From Nocardia suismassiliense (GTDB lineage: Bacteria > Actinomycetota > Actinomycetes > Mycobacteriales > Mycobacteriaceae): 64,000 bases of DNA. The notes under the pieces are model-generated. The model was not told where the DNA came from. It saw nothing but the letters and a program-made list of their open reading frames with translations, and made no database searches. Shown here one piece after another: positions 1 through 8,937 of the stretch (positions are counted from its first letter, which is position 1; every line of letters starts with the position of its first letter). The stretch is taken from contig NZ_LT985361.1 of NCBI RefSeq assembly GCF_900269665.1, forward strand, positions 5,595,089-5,659,088. Reading direction: 5' to 3'. Both the position numbers and the translations under genes were made by a program.

Positions 1-1473
1 GGGGGGATCGGGATGGGGGTTGCGCTTAAACGGGCTGGTATCGATGATTTTCTGATCCTGGAGAAGGAGAACGGGGTCGGCGGCGTCTGGCGGGACAATG
101 TCTACCCGGGGTGCAATTGTGATGTCCCGTCTCATTTGTATTCGTTCTCCTTCGCGCCCTACCGCGATCGGCACATTCGCTATCCGGGACAGGAACAGAT
201 TCTGGATTATCTGAGCAGGGTTGCCGCCGATGAGGGTTTGCTACCGCACCTTCAGGTGGGTTGTCCGGTCAGTGAGGCCACGTATCTGGAAGATCAGGGT
301 TGTTGGGAGGTGATCACCGCGGCGGGGCTGCGCATGGTGGCTGATGTAGTGATCTTCGCGGTCGGGCAGCTTCATCGCCCGCAGCTACCCGAGTTTCCCG
401 GCGAAGCCGACTTCGCCGGTCCGGCGTTCCACACCGCGCGGTGGGATCACCGACATGATCTACGCGGTCTCGATGTCGCGGTGATCGGCACGGGGTCGAG
501 TGCGGCCCAGATTCTGCCCACGCTGGCCGAGACCGCTGGCCGTGTGCGTGTTTTTCAACGAACCGCGCATTGGGTGCTACCGAAACCGCGGAAGGATTTC
601 GGGCGTCTCGCCCGAGCGGTCTTGGCGCTACCGGGCGGGCACCACTTGTATCGGCAAGCACTGCATTACAGCGCCGATACCGTGCTCGCCCCGGTGATGT
701 GGCGCGGCTGGTCGGCGCGACCTGTCGAATGGCTGGCGCGCTGGTATCTGCGTCGCACGATCTCGGACCCTGCGCTGCGCGCGGCCGTGACACCGGACTA
801 TGCGATCGGCGGCAAACGCATCGTCCTCGACAGCGAGTACTACGCGACACTGGCATATCCGAATGTCGAGCTCGTCACCGCGCCGATCGCCAAGATGACG
901 AAGGAAGGGCTCGAAACCACCGACGGTGCGCAACACAAGGCTGACGCCGTTGTTTACGCCACCGGCTTCAAGGCTCCGGAATTCCTGGTGCCGGTGCGGG
1001 TGCGCGGCCGCCGCGGGGTCGAGCTGGCAGCACAGTGGACCGGCGGCGCGAGCGCCTTCCTGGGAATCGCGGTCCCGAATTTCCCGAATCTGTTCCTGCT
1101 CGCCGGCCCGAACAGTTTCAACAGCGCAGGCAGTAACCCTGCGATGAAAGAGCTTCAGATGCAGTACATCCTGGAATGCCTGCGCTGGCGTGATCGGGTC
1201 GACGCTGCCGCAATCGAGGTCACCGAGGCGGCAATGGACAATTACCAGCGGTGGCTGGAACAGGCGATCGCCACGACGGTGTGGCCGCCCGCGTCCAGCT
1301 GGTATCGGCATCGCAGCGGGCGCGTCACAAACCCGTGGCCGGCGTCAGCCCGCACCTATCGGCGCATGCTGGACAGCTATGGCCCGGAATCGTGTTTCCA
1401 TGCGTCGAATAGACGGCGCGACCTCGACATGCCCGAAGCCGCAGTGTCTCGGCCACCGCGCGCTGTTTGTTGA
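1..1473 (+). CDS. Flavin-containing (Baeyer-Villiger-type) monooxygenase, 5' end outside window
   Basis: Class B flavoprotein monooxygenase, predicted to insert oxygen into a ketone or oxidise a heteroatom using NADPH, FAD and O2. The reading frame is open to base 1 and begins inside the N-terminal FAD-binding Rossmann motif (GGIGMGVALKRAG), so the true start lies to the left. Numbering from the ATG at 13, visible features are a GGVWR segment, the Baeyer-Villiger fingerprint FAGPAFHTARWD near residues 131-142, and the second nucleotide-binding motif IGTGSSA near 155-161. The C-terminal part follows the usual fold (NLFLLAGPNS). The substrate cannot be told from sequence. It is convergent with the siderophore importer, with a hairpin terminator between them. 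Confidence 0.85.
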   Translation, partial: GGIGMGVALKRAGIDDFLILEKENGVGGVWRDNVYPGCNCDVPSHLYSFSFAPYRDRHIRYPGQEQILDYLSRVAADEGLLPHLQVGCPVSEATYLEDQGCWEVITAAGLRMVADVVIFAVGQLHRPQLPEFPGEADFAGPAFHTARWDHRHDLRGLDVAVIGTGSSAAQILPTLAETAGRVRVFQRTAHWVLPKPRKDFGRLARAVLALPGGHHLYRQALHYSADTVLAPVMWRGWSARPVEWLARWYLRRTISDPALRAAVTPDYAIGGKRIVLDSEYYATLAYPNVELVTAPIAKMTKEGLETTDGAQHKADAVVYATGFKAPEFLVPVRVRGRRGVELAAQWTGGASAFLGIAVPNFPNLFLLAGPNSFNSAGSNPAMKELQMQYILECLRWRDRVDAAAIEVTEAAMDNYQRWLEQAIATTVWPPASSWYRHRSGRVTNPWPASARTYRRMLDSYGPESCFHASNRRRDLDMPEAAVSRPPRAVC

Positions 1474-1510
1474 ACGACGCCGACCGACAGCCGACCCATG
1501 AAGCGAGAAG

Positions 1511-1544
1511 AGCCGAAACCCTTATTTTGCAAAGGGTTTCGGCT
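1511..1544. terminator. Bidirectional intrinsic terminator
   Basis: A perfect 13-bp inverted repeat (AGCCGAAACCCTT paired with AAGGGTTTCGGCT) around an 8-base A/T-rich loop. It lies between the stop of the monooxygenase (+) and the stop of the siderophore-binding lipoprotein gene (-), where a shared bidirectional terminator is expected. There is no long T tract, as is common in high-GC actinomycetes. Confidence 0.8.
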
Positions 1545-1571
1545 TACCTCGAAGGCTCTCGTCTGCGACGC

Positions 1572-2591
1572 TCAGCCCAGGAACTTGCCGAGATCGTCGA
1601 GCACTCGCATCGCGCCGATCGGACCGAGTCCGAGGAACCACACCTCGTCATCGACCGCGATGGCGTGCCCGGCCTTGACCGCGCTCATGTTCCGCCAGAT
1701 CGGGCCCTCGGTCACGGCCTTCTGGTCCGGCGAGACATCCGCGCCGTAACTCGAGTAGAAGATCCAGTCTCCGGCGGCCTGGTCGATGTTCTCCTTCGAG
1801 ACCTCCACCGCCAGCTCGTCGACGTTCTGATTCGCCGGTCTCGGCAGGCCGATATCGGCGAGGATGACGCCGATGAAGGACTTCTTGCCGTACAGGCGGA
1901 TGTTGCCGCTCATGTAACGAACGAGTGAAATCGTCGGCGCGCCAGTCAGTTTGGCTTTCACCTGATTGGCCTTGGTCTGATATTCGTTGAGCAGCTTGGT
2001 GGCCTGCTCCTCCGCGCCGAGTGCGGCGCCGACCAGCAGGAAGTTCTCTTTCCACGGGAAGCCCGGCCGGATCGAGAAGACGGTCGGCGCGATGGCCGAC
2101 AACTGCGGATAGAGGTCGTTGACGCGTAACTTGCTGCCCAGGATCAGATCTGGTTTCAACGATGCGATCTTCTCGAGGTCGAGCGTGTTGGTCGGGCCCA
2201 CCGTCGCGATGTTCTGCACGCGGTCGGCCAGATACGACGGCACTCCTTGCTGTCCGGCGGTGGTGGCCATGCCGACCGGTGTCACGCCGAGTGCGAGGAC
2301 GTCGTCCAACTCGCCGGAGTCGAGGACGATTACCCGCTCGGGCTTTTTCTCGATGCGAGTCTGTCCCATTGCTTGGGTTACCGTGCGCGGAAATACGCCG
2401 GGCCCGACGTCCGCTTTGAGTTTGGCGGTCTCGGTATCGGCGGTGGCGAACAGTGCCCCGCCGGTGGCGGCATTCTTTTCACCGTGACCGGGGTCGCCCG
2501 CGCCGGCGGGGGTGGTGGCGGGATCGGTGCCGCATGCGGCGAGCAGTGCGGCGGCGGCCACGGCGACCACCGCTTGTGTCCATCGGACCAT
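1572..2591 (-). CDS. Ferric-siderophore ABC transporter substrate-binding lipoprotein
   Basis: Cell-surface receptor that captures an iron-siderophore and delivers it to the FecCD permeases encoded just upstream. The 339-residue product has a lipoprotein signal peptide with lipobox LLAAC (Cys20) and a Pro/Gly/Thr-rich linker. A FepB/FhuD-type periplasmic-binding fold follows, with motifs such as RVIVLDSGELDDVLALGV and KPDLILGS. It is the last gene of a four-gene operon transcribed leftwards and ends at a strong hairpin. The ATG at 2591 leaves only 16 bases to the ATPase stop. Ligand chemistry is unknown. The operon is probably iron-repressed through the box at 5520-5538. Confidence 0.9.
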   Translation of the reverse strand: MVRWTQAVVAVAAAALLAACGTDPATTPAGAGDPGHGEKNAATGGALFATADTETAKLKADVGPGVFPRTVTQAMGQTRIEKKPERVIVLDSGELDDVLALGVTPVGMATTAGQQGVPSYLADRVQNIATVGPTNTLDLEKIASLKPDLILGSKLRVNDLYPQLSAIAPTVFSIRPGFPWKENFLLVGAALGAEEQATKLLNEYQTKANQVKAKLTGAPTISLVRYMSGNIRLYGKKSFIGVILADIGLPRPANQNVDELAVEVSKENIDQAAGDWIFYSSYGADVSPDQKAVTEGPIWRNMSAVKAGHAIAVDDEVWFLGLGPIGAMRVLDDLGKFLG

Positions 2592-2607
2592 TGGTGTGAT
2601 TCCTTTC

Positions 2608-3429
2608 CTAGGACTGGGTGGCGGGCACGGCGGCCCGGCCGGAGCGATGTCGTCCGATGGGAACGACCATCGGGGTGCCGGATACGGGGTCCGGGATGAT
2701 CTGTGACGGAATGCCGAAGACGTCCTCGACCAACTCCGCGGTGAGGATGTCGGAGGGGGCGCCCTCGCAGGCGATCTCGCCGGCTTTCATGGCGATGAGG
2801 TGATCGCCGTAGCGGGCGGCCAGGTTGAGGTCGTGCATCACGATCACCACGGTGGTGCCGTCGGTGGTGTTCAGATCCGCGAGCAGGTCCAGCACCTCCA
2901 CCTGGTGGGAGATATCGAGGAAGGTGGTCGGCTCGTCCAGCAGCATGATCGGGGTGCGCTGGGCCAGTGCCATGGCGATCCACACCCGCTGGCGCTGGCC
3001 GCCGGACAGTTCGTCGACCGAGCGCGACGCCAGCTCGACGGTGTCGGTGACCTGCAAAGCGCGCGCGACCGCCGCGTCGTCCTCGGGTGACCAGCGGCGG
3101 AACATGCCCTGGTGCGGATAGCGTCCGCGACCGACCAGATCCGCGACGGTGATCCCCTCGGGCGCGACCGGGGATTGTGGCAGCAGTCCCAGCTCTCGCG
3201 CGACGTCCTTGCTGCGCAGCGAGGAGATCGGCGCACCGCCTAAATAGACCGCACCGTGTGTGGGCGCGAGCAACCGCGCCAGGCCGCGCAGCAACGTCGA
3301 CTTTCCGCACGCGTTGGTGCCGACGATCATCGTCACCAAGCCCTCTGGGATGCGCACGGTGAGGTCGTTGACGATCGTCACCGGTCCATAGCCGAGCCGC
3401 AGGTTCTCGGTGTGCAGAGTTGGTGTCAC
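2608..3429 (-). CDS. Iron-siderophore ABC transporter ATP-binding protein
   Basis: ATPase subunit (273 aa) powering siderophore import on the inner face of the membrane. It has a Walker A motif (VGTNACGKST), ABC signature LSGGQRQRV, Walker B (IMLLDEPTTFLD) and a switch histidine in VMHDLN, all standard for FepC/FecE-type proteins. The open frame runs upstream to 3618, but that part lies inside the permease gene. I chose the GTG at 3429 because GAAAGG sits at the right distance and it falls 10 bases after the permease stop. A GTG at 3447, overlapping that stop, is a possible alternative. Confidence 0.92.
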   Translation of the reverse strand: MTPTLHTENLRLGYGPVTIVNDLTVRIPEGLVTMIVGTNACGKSTLLRGLARLLAPTHGAVYLGGAPISSLRSKDVARELGLLPQSPVAPEGITVADLVGRGRYPHQGMFRRWSPEDDAAVARALQVTDTVELASRSVDELSGGQRQRVWIAMALAQRTPIMLLDEPTTFLDISHQVEVLDLLADLNTTDGTTVVIVMHDLNLAARYGDHLIAMKAGEIACEGAPSDILTAELVEDVFGIPSQIIPDPVSGTPMVVPIGRHRSGRAAVPATQS

Positions 3430-3439
3430 GACATCCCTT

Positions 3440-4477
3440 TCAGACACGCCCGGCTCGGTTGGCCGCGGCGAGCAGCCACAACAGATACGGCGCGCCGACC
3501 GCACCGGTGACCACCCCGACCGGCAGCGGGTTGCCGAGCAGATGCTGTGCGACGAAATCGGCGAGCAGCGTGACCAGCGCGCCGGTGAGCGCGGCCGGTA
3601 CCAATGCCGTGCGACCACCGCCGGTCAGCCGGGTGGCGATCGGGTTCGCGACGAAGGCGACGAACGCGATGGGGCCGGCGACCGCGGTCGCGAAAGCCAC
3701 ACTGGCGGTGGCGATCAGCAGCAACAGCAGCCGCGTGCGTTCGACCCGCAGGCCCAGGCCGGCCCCGACGTCGTCGCCGAGCTGCAATCCGTTGAGCGCG
3801 GGGGCGAGCAGCGCGGCGGCGGGCACCAGCACCACCAGAGCGATCGCCAGCGGCATGACCGCGTGCCAGCTCCGGCCATTGAGGTTGCCGATCATCCAGA
3901 CCAGCGCCTGCTGGGCGAGCGCGACATCGGCCCACGTCATGAGGTACGACACGATGCTGGTCAGCACCGCGCCGACACCGACGCCGATCAGCACGAGACG
4001 AAAACCGTTCACTCCGCCGCGCCGTGCGAGGCTGTAGATCACCGCGCCCGTGACGACCGCGCCGACGAAAGCGGCCAGCGACAACGCCGTGCCGGACAAT
4101 CCGAAGACGATCAGACCGGCGACGGCGGCCGCGCTCGCGCCCTGCGAAATGCCGATCACATCCGGACTGGCCAGCGGGTTCCGTAACAAGCGCTGAAACA
4201 GCGTGCCGCCGATGCCGAAAGCGATACCGACCAGCGTGGCGGCGACCGCTCGCGGCAACCGCAGCTGCCTGACCACGAACGCGTCCTGCCCGCCGCCGCC
4301 ACCGAGCAGAATGTTCGGAATATCGCTCAGCGGAACCGAATACGAGCCGACGGTGAGTGACAGCGCGAAAACCACCACCAGCGCGAGGAACAATGCGAGC
4401 GCTACCAGCCGTGCGCGAGTCGTGCCGCTGCGTCGAGCATGGACGACGGCAGCCAGCGAGGCCGTATCGATGCTCAC
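3440..4477 (-). CDS. FecCD-family siderophore permease, second subunit
   Basis: Multi-spanning membrane permease of the FecCD/BtuC family, 345 residues when started at the GTG at 4477. That GTG overlaps the TGA of the preceding permease (GTGA), which indicates translational coupling. The longer open frame up to 4738 is shadow within the upstream gene. Family hallmarks include RLPRAVAATLVG, GTLFQRLLRNPLASPDVIG and VAGPIAFVAFVANPIATRLTGG, with about nine to ten hydrophobic segments. It would pair with the 4474-5490 subunit to form the iron-siderophore channel. Confidence 0.92.
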   Translation of the reverse strand: MSIDTASLAAVVHARRSGTTRARLVALALFLALVVVFALSLTVGSYSVPLSDIPNILLGGGGGQDAFVVRQLRLPRAVAATLVGIAFGIGGTLFQRLLRNPLASPDVIGISQGASAAAVAGLIVFGLSGTALSLAAFVGAVVTGAVIYSLARRGGVNGFRLVLIGVGVGAVLTSIVSYLMTWADVALAQQALVWMIGNLNGRSWHAVMPLAIALVVLVPAAALLAPALNGLQLGDDVGAGLGLRVERTRLLLLLIATASVAFATAVAGPIAFVAFVANPIATRLTGGGRTALVPAALTGALVTLLADFVAQHLLGNPLPVGVVTGAVGAPYLLWLLAAANRAGRV

Positions 4478-5490
4478 GCCTTCACCAGCTTCCGGCGTCG
4501 CACCAACATGACCAGCAACGGCCCGCCGATGACGGCGGTCACGACACCGACCTGCACCTCGGCGGGTCGCGCGATGACACGGCCGACCACATCCGCGACC
4601 AGCAGCAGGATCGCGGCGATCACTGCGGAATACGGCAGCAGCCACCGGTGATCGGGGCCGGTGATCAGCCTGGCCGCGTGCGGAACCATCAGGCCGACGA
4701 AGGCGATGGGTCCGGCGATGGCCGTCGCCGCGCCGCACAGCACGACCACCGCGAGCGCGGCGACACCGCGGGCGACCGGCACATTCTGGCCCAGCGCGCG
4801 GGCCACGTCGGTGCCGAGCGCCAGCGCGTTCAACATTCGCGCCGACATCGCCGCGAGCAGGATGCCGACTGCGAGGAACGGCACTGCCTGTGCAACGGTC
4901 GGCAGATCACGCTCGGCGAGCGAGCCCACCTGCCAGAAACGGTACTGATCGAAGGTGGTGGTGTCGGTCAGCAGCAACCCGCTGGTCACCGACTGCAACG
5001 CGGCGGTCACCGCGGCTCCGGCGAGCGCGAGCTTCATCGGCGTGGCACCGTCGCGGCCGAGCGAACTGACGAAATACACGACCGCGCCCGCGACCGCGGC
5101 ACCTGCGAAGCCGAACCACACGTAGCCGGTCACCGAGGTCACACCGAGCACACTGATCCCGAGCACGACGAACAAGGCTGCGCCTGCGTTGACACCCAGC
5201 AGTCCGGGATCGGCGAGCGGGTTTCGCGTCGCTCCCTGAATGATCGATCCGGCCAGTCCCAGCGCGATACCGACCAGCACGCCGACCGCGGTGCGCGGCA
5301 GCCGCAGATCGCGCACGACGGCGTGATCGACATCGACCGGGTTGTAGCGGAGCAACGCGTCCAGCACGGTCGTGAAGGTCAACGCACGTGAGCCGACGCT
5401 GATGCTCAGCACCACCGCGAACGCGAGTACTGCCAGTAGCAGCACCAGCCCCATGGCGAGCGGGAGCGTCCTGGTGCGGGCGCGATCCAT
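4474..5490 (-). CDS. FecCD-family siderophore permease, first subunit
   Basis: First gene of the importer operon, 338 residues. FecCD motifs are clear: LRLPRTAVGVLVGIALGLAG, RNPLADPGLLGVNAGA and IAGPIAFVGLMVPHAARLI, with about nine or ten membrane helices. The ATG at 5490 has GAAGGTGA about eight bases upstream. The promoter region carries an IdeR-type iron box roughly 30 bases before the start codon, so the whole operon should be induced by iron starvation. Having two distinct FecCD genes suggests a heterodimeric permease. Confidence 0.93.
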   Translation of the reverse strand: MDRARTRTLPLAMGLVLLLAVLAFAVVLSISVGSRALTFTTVLDALLRYNPVDVDHAVVRDLRLPRTAVGVLVGIALGLAGSIIQGATRNPLADPGLLGVNAGAALFVVLGISVLGVTSVTGYVWFGFAGAAVAGAVVYFVSSLGRDGATPMKLALAGAAVTAALQSVTSGLLLTDTTTFDQYRFWQVGSLAERDLPTVAQAVPFLAVGILLAAMSARMLNALALGTDVARALGQNVPVARGVAALAVVVLCGAATAIAGPIAFVGLMVPHAARLITGPDHRWLLPYSAVIAAILLLVADVVGRVIARPAEVQVGVVTAVIGGPLLVMLVRRRKLVKA

Positions 5491-5519
5491 CTGTGTCGGT
5501 CACCTTCGATTTCGATCAA

Positions 5520-5538
5520 TACGGTTTGCCTACCCTAA
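5520..5538 (-). promoter_or_regulatory. IdeR/DmdR-type iron box
   Basis: Read on the minus strand, the 19 bases are TTAGGGTAGGCAAACCGTA. The published IdeR/DmdR consensus is TTAGGTTAGGCTAACCTAA, and about 14-15 positions match, including the core TAGGC and AACC. It sits 30 bases upstream of the siderophore permease start, where a bound repressor would block transcription. It might also act on the divergent gene at 5809. Confidence 0.75.
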
Positions 5539-5808
5539 TTGACCGGTGGGGGTCCTGAGCCACCGGCTGGCAACATTGGTTGGGTCCAGATCGAAACTCG
5601 CTGGGGTCCGGTCACCCCACCGCGGCGGTCAACGAACCAGGAGCAGCTGCGCGGAGCGGGTCGTTCACCGATGCGTGTTCGGACTGGTTCCGTGCCAGAC
5701 TCGACGCAGCCACCGACTGATCCGCGAGGCGGGCGGCGCACGCTTTGGCTACAACGTTGGCGTGCCGTACTTTTCGCGCCGCTGTGCGAGCTGAACGAAG
5801 GAAGCACT

Positions 5809-6255
5809 ATGCCGATCGTCACGGGTGAGATGGCCACGATGCTGAACGTTCTCGGACTTCGCAAGGGAGACAACCGGATTCTCGACGTGATCGTGCTCGT
5901 CGGTCCCGATATGGAGGTCGAGAACGTCGACTGGGGCGACGTACAGTCGACGTACTACCTCTTCCGCCCGGCGGGGACGGAGCTGCTTTTCGAAGACGAG
6001 GTGCTCGTTTCGGCGATGGTGCGGACCCAGCCGGACAGCGCGGACGAAACCTACGGGCCGTATCCGAGGCCGGGCAACTTGCTGGAAGGCCTGTGCCCCA
6101 CCGCAACCCGGGCCGAAGTGGCAGCTTTGCTCGGACAACCGGAGCGCACTGGACCGAACTTCGACAGGTACGAGGTGAACGACCGCTACCTGCACTTCGA
6201 GTTCGACGCCGCCGGACGTGTCGCCAAACTATCGGCGTTGCTCGAGCCGGTTTAA
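5809..6255 (+). CDS. Hypothetical protein, 148 aa
   Basis: Soluble acidic protein that I do not assign to a family. The ATG at 5809 was chosen over the longer frame (from 5539) because GAAGGA precedes it at good spacing and coding character begins there. There is no signal peptide or membrane segment. The C-terminal half (LLGQPERTGPNFDRYEV, YLHFEFDAAGRVAKLS) looks like the small alpha/beta proteins often found as immunity or SMI1-like partners, but that resemblance is loose. It is divergent from the siderophore operon and separated from it by about 320 bases containing the iron box. Confidence 0.65.
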   Translation: MPIVTGEMATMLNVLGLRKGDNRILDVIVLVGPDMEVENVDWGDVQSTYYLFRPAGTELLFEDEVLVSAMVRTQPDSADETYGPYPRPGNLLEGLCPTATRAEVAALLGQPERTGPNFDRYEVNDRYLHFEFDAAGRVAKLSALLEPV

Positions 6256-6300
6256 GTGCGGACCCGTCGGTTCGCAACCGGCAAAGCCGTACCACCTGGC

Positions 6301-6540
6301 ATGATCTCCGGCATGCGAACAGTATGGGGATCATTGGCAATCGGTGCCGCAACGATGCTCGTTCTCGGTGCGGCGGCAGGCAACGCATCCGCCGAAGGTG
6401 TGTTCATCGACCAGTTCGAGACAAACGCCGAATGCGTGGCAGCCGGGGAGCAGTACCGCAGCTCCGACACCTGGCCCGACTGCGTGTATGGGCAGCAAGG
6501 CAGCGGCTGGCAACTGTGGGTCCGTTCGGCCGGCGGGTAG
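6301..6540 (+). CDS. Small secreted protein, 79 aa
   Basis: Short secreted protein with a Sec signal peptide ending near GNASA, which would leave a mature chain of about 50 residues with two cysteines (NAEC and PDCVYG) that could form one disulfide. The start is either ATG 6301 or ATG 6313; neither has a strong ribosome site, and the shorter form gives a cleaner signal peptide. It follows the 5809 gene by 45 bases. Cys-containing mini-proteins with this layout are common in Nocardia and Mycobacterium, but no function is known to me. Confidence 0.6.
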   Translation: MISGMRTVWGSLAIGAATMLVLGAAAGNASAEGVFIDQFETNAECVAAGEQYRSSDTWPDCVYGQQGSGWQLWVRSAGG

Positions 6541-7303
6541 TCCGGGGCGAGTCGTCGGCAAACAGTCGAGATAGTTCGAGCTGAATCGTCAGTAGCGCAA
6601 CATGATTCACCTGCGCGAACTGGCGATCGTCGTAGGTGAGGCAGCGGTGCCGTGCCGGGAAGTTCCCCCGGCACGGCGCGCGCCGATCGCCGCGGTTTGC
6701 TCATCGCAGAGTACCGCCAGGACCAAGGATGCCGACCCGACATTGCCCTGCCCATCAGCGTCCCCAGCTCCGTCGGCAACAGGAGGCCAGCCCGATATCC
6801 GACGAATCACGCTTCTTATCACCGAATTCCCTACAGTTCACCCATGCCTAGCGCCCTGCCAGGCAAGTGTGATTCCGGAACCGCTTGTCCAGCAGCGTAA
6901 TCCGTAGCATCATACCCTTTCTGGTGACTTCACGGACCACTCAATGCCTACACTGCAGCGCAAGGTCTAGGTTGCCTGGATCGTCGCGCACAACCCCCGT
7001 TCGCTGTCCGGCTGATTGCCTCGCCCGACTGGGTCTCTCGCTCGACTGGGGGCTGGATGGCAGACCAGCGGCGCCGCCCTTTCCTTTGCAGCGCAACACG
7101 ATTGCGGGACCCGAACCGGTCGAGGCACCGGAAAATCGCAATACGATCAAGTGCGATTTCACTGCGGCAGCGGCAGTATGTGGTAGCGCGGAACGTTCCA
7201 CCGCCACCTCGGACGCCGGTGAACCAAAAGGGCGGCAATCGCATCTAAGAAGTAACGGCGCCCGTCGATTCGCAGCGCGCCCGCTCGCAGCAGGGAAACA
7301 TAC
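6541..7303. other. Gene-free stretch between small secreted-protein genes
   Basis: No convincing coding region was found in either direction in these 763 bases. Open frames here are short, lack ribosome sites and encode Arg/Pro/Ser-rich shadow peptides. The only recognisable element is the hairpin at 6649-6677. The promoter of the secreted protein at 7304 should lie in the right-hand end. Confidence 0.5.
6649..6677. terminator. GC-rich hairpin, probable terminator
   Basis: Perfect 11-bp inverted repeat (GCCGTGCCGGG paired with CCCGGCACGGC) with a 7-base loop, about 110 bases after the stop of the small secreted protein gene. There is no U-tract, so termination activity is inferred from stem strength and position. 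Confidence 0.55.
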
Positions 7304-7699
7304 ATGAGGTCACGCACGTCCACGCCAGGAAAAGCATCTCGGGCCATCCGATTCGCGATGGCAGCGACCATCGGGATGTTGATAGTTTCCGGTGGCAATC
7401 CATCGTATGCCGCAGCCGACCCAGGCGTCTGCCCGGACAAATTCGTCTGCTGGTACGGCAGCCCCTACTACACATCCAATGGGGCCTTCCCGCAAAACCA
7501 GGGCGCGCTTCAACCGGTAACGCCGGGCTCGTGCGCGAAGACCTCCGACTACATCCGTGCGATCGTGAACAACAGCGAAGTCATGCAGGTGATCTGGATG
7601 CGCGATGACTGCAAGGGCGCGCCGATTTCCGTGCCTCCACACACCTCGCTCTCGACCGGCACCGACAGCAGGATGCTCGGAACGTCGATCGGTGGGTGA
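7304..7699 (+). CDS. Secreted peptidase-inhibitor I36-like protein
   Basis: Secreted 131-residue protein. A signal peptide runs to about residue 38 (SYAAADPG), and a Cys-containing mature domain follows (CPDKFVCWY, PGSCAKTSDYIRAIVNN, MRDDCKGAPISVPPHTS). The spacing of cysteines and the CxxxxxCxY start resemble the peptidase inhibitor I36 (SMI-like) family common in actinomycete secretomes. The family call is by eye. The lipase gene starts 27 bases after the stop, so the two may be co-transcribed. Confidence 0.7.
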   Translation: MRSRTSTPGKASRAIRFAMAATIGMLIVSGGNPSYAAADPGVCPDKFVCWYGSPYYTSNGAFPQNQGALQPVTPGSCAKTSDYIRAIVNNSEVMQVIWMRDDCKGAPISVPPHTSLSTGTDSRMLGTSIGG

Positions 7700-7726
7700 G
7701 TTCCCCAAGGTCCGAACGGAGTAGAC

Positions 7727-8623
7727 ATGAGACCATCACCATGGATGATCGCAGCCCTGATCACAGCCGCCGTCAGTGTCCTGAATCCCGTTGACGCGAC
7801 GGCGGACCCGGCCCCGCTGACCTTCGCGGCTCAGCGTGACTGCCAGCTAACGGCACAGCGCCCGAACCCGATCATCACACTGCCAGGCGGCGGCGGGCCG
7901 GCAGTGGCCGTCGACGAGCAGGACATCGCGGACGACGGATTCGTTCAAACCATGCTGTCGGCGGGTGCGTGTGTATTCGGCATGTTCTATGGAGTTGTCG
8001 ACGGTCTCGGGGTCGGCGCGGCGCCGATCGCAACGTCGGCCGCACAACTCGCCGACTATATCGAGATAGTGAAGGCCGAGACCGGCGCCATTCAGGTCGA
8101 TATCGTTGCCCACTCCCAAGGTGCTCTGGTCGCGAACTACTACACGAAAGTCCTTGGTGGAGCAGCCAATGTGGGCAAGGTGGTGTCTTTCGCGCCCGTC
8201 ACACATGGATCCCGCGCCGACCGTCCGCTCGCACTGATCAACGAGAATCTTCCCGAGTACCGCCTGCCCAACCACGGAGGACTCGCTCAACTCTTGCCCG
8301 GTGGCCCTATCCTGTCGGCGGTCGCGGACCTCACGCGGGCGCCGGGCTGGTTGGCTTGCCTCGAAAGATCCGATGTCATCCAGCGAGTGTCCGAGGGCGG
8401 TATCACCGTGCCCGGTGTCCGCTATTTCGTCATGGCCACCCGCGGTGACACTGTGAACACCCCCGCCGGCGATGCGTCGTTCATCGACGAACCCGGCGTC
8501 TCCAACGCCTACTTCGAGGATCTCTTTCCTGCGGCAGGGCCGACGACCCATCGGCGCCTACTCGCGCAACCTCAGGCGTGGCAGTGGACCATCGACATGC
8601 TCTACGGTCCAAGGCCCGCGTAG
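7727..8623 (+). CDS. Secreted class-2 lipase/esterase (alpha/beta hydrolase)
   Basis: Exported lipase of 298 residues with a signal peptide of about 27 residues (cleavage near ATA-DPAP). The nucleophile lies in AHSQGA, the variant GxSxG elbow typical of the EstA/class-2 lipase family. A strand with an oxyanion segment (ITLPGGGGP) precedes it, a candidate acid is in RGDTVNTP, and the catalytic histidine is probably in GPTTHRRLLAQPQAW near the C-terminus. Expected to hydrolyse short- to medium-chain acyl esters outside the cell. A purine-rich sequence precedes the ATG (CGGAGTAGAC). Confidence 0.82.
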   Translation: MRPSPWMIAALITAAVSVLNPVDATADPAPLTFAAQRDCQLTAQRPNPIITLPGGGGPAVAVDEQDIADDGFVQTMLSAGACVFGMFYGVVDGLGVGAAPIATSAAQLADYIEIVKAETGAIQVDIVAHSQGALVANYYTKVLGGAANVGKVVSFAPVTHGSRADRPLALINENLPEYRLPNHGGLAQLLPGGPILSAVADLTRAPGWLACLERSDVIQRVSEGGITVPGVRYFVMATRGDTVNTPAGDASFIDEPGVSNAYFEDLFPAAGPTTHRRLLAQPQAWQWTIDMLYGPRPA

Positions 8624-8689
8624 CCCGAACACTGCTGCGGCGTGCAGCCCAGCGGAGATTGCCACCACGACGAAAAGCCGAGGCGCTGA

Positions 8690-8893
8690 ACGGAATCGGT
8701 CACTGTCGTTGACTGCGCCCAAGGCCGATCGCATCTCCATACCAGAACCCAGATGCACGTCAATCGCTCCGGTCGAACTTGGTATCTCTACATGTCCGCA
8801 GACTGTTCTGACAACGGTTCGCCGATGCAGACGGTCGCCGACGGAGAATGGATCGGCCAAACGTCTTATCGAATAAGAGCATACGGCGCTTAG
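8690..8893 (+). pseudogene. 3' remnant of a small secreted-protein gene
   Basis: An open stretch of about 67 codons with coding character and a clean stop, beginning just after an in-frame TGA. It reads through VTVVDCAQGR and WYLYMSADCSDNG and ends GEWIGQTSYRIRAYGA. It has two cysteines, no signal peptide and no ribosome site; the only ATG (8753) would give 46 residues. I read it as the mature C-terminal part of a secreted Cys-protein whose 5' end has been lost. It could instead be a short unannotated gene. Confidence 0.45.
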
Positions 8894-8937
8894 TCGAGAG
8901 GAGCCCGTGATCGCCGGTGAGTTCCAGCAGGCTGTGC

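Noticed and set aside
314-1311. Long minus-strand frames inside the monooxygenase gene
   Set aside because: Arg/Pro/Ala-rich shadows caused by high third-position GC of the real gene; no ribosome sites or family similarity.
3410-5391. Long plus-strand frames opposite the FecCD permeases
   Set aside because: Gln/Arg/His-rich antisense shadows of membrane-protein genes.
7159-7440. Minus-strand frame of 93 codons overlapping the I36-like gene
   Set aside because: It is antisense to a well-supported secreted protein and has no ribosome site; the peptide shows no family features.
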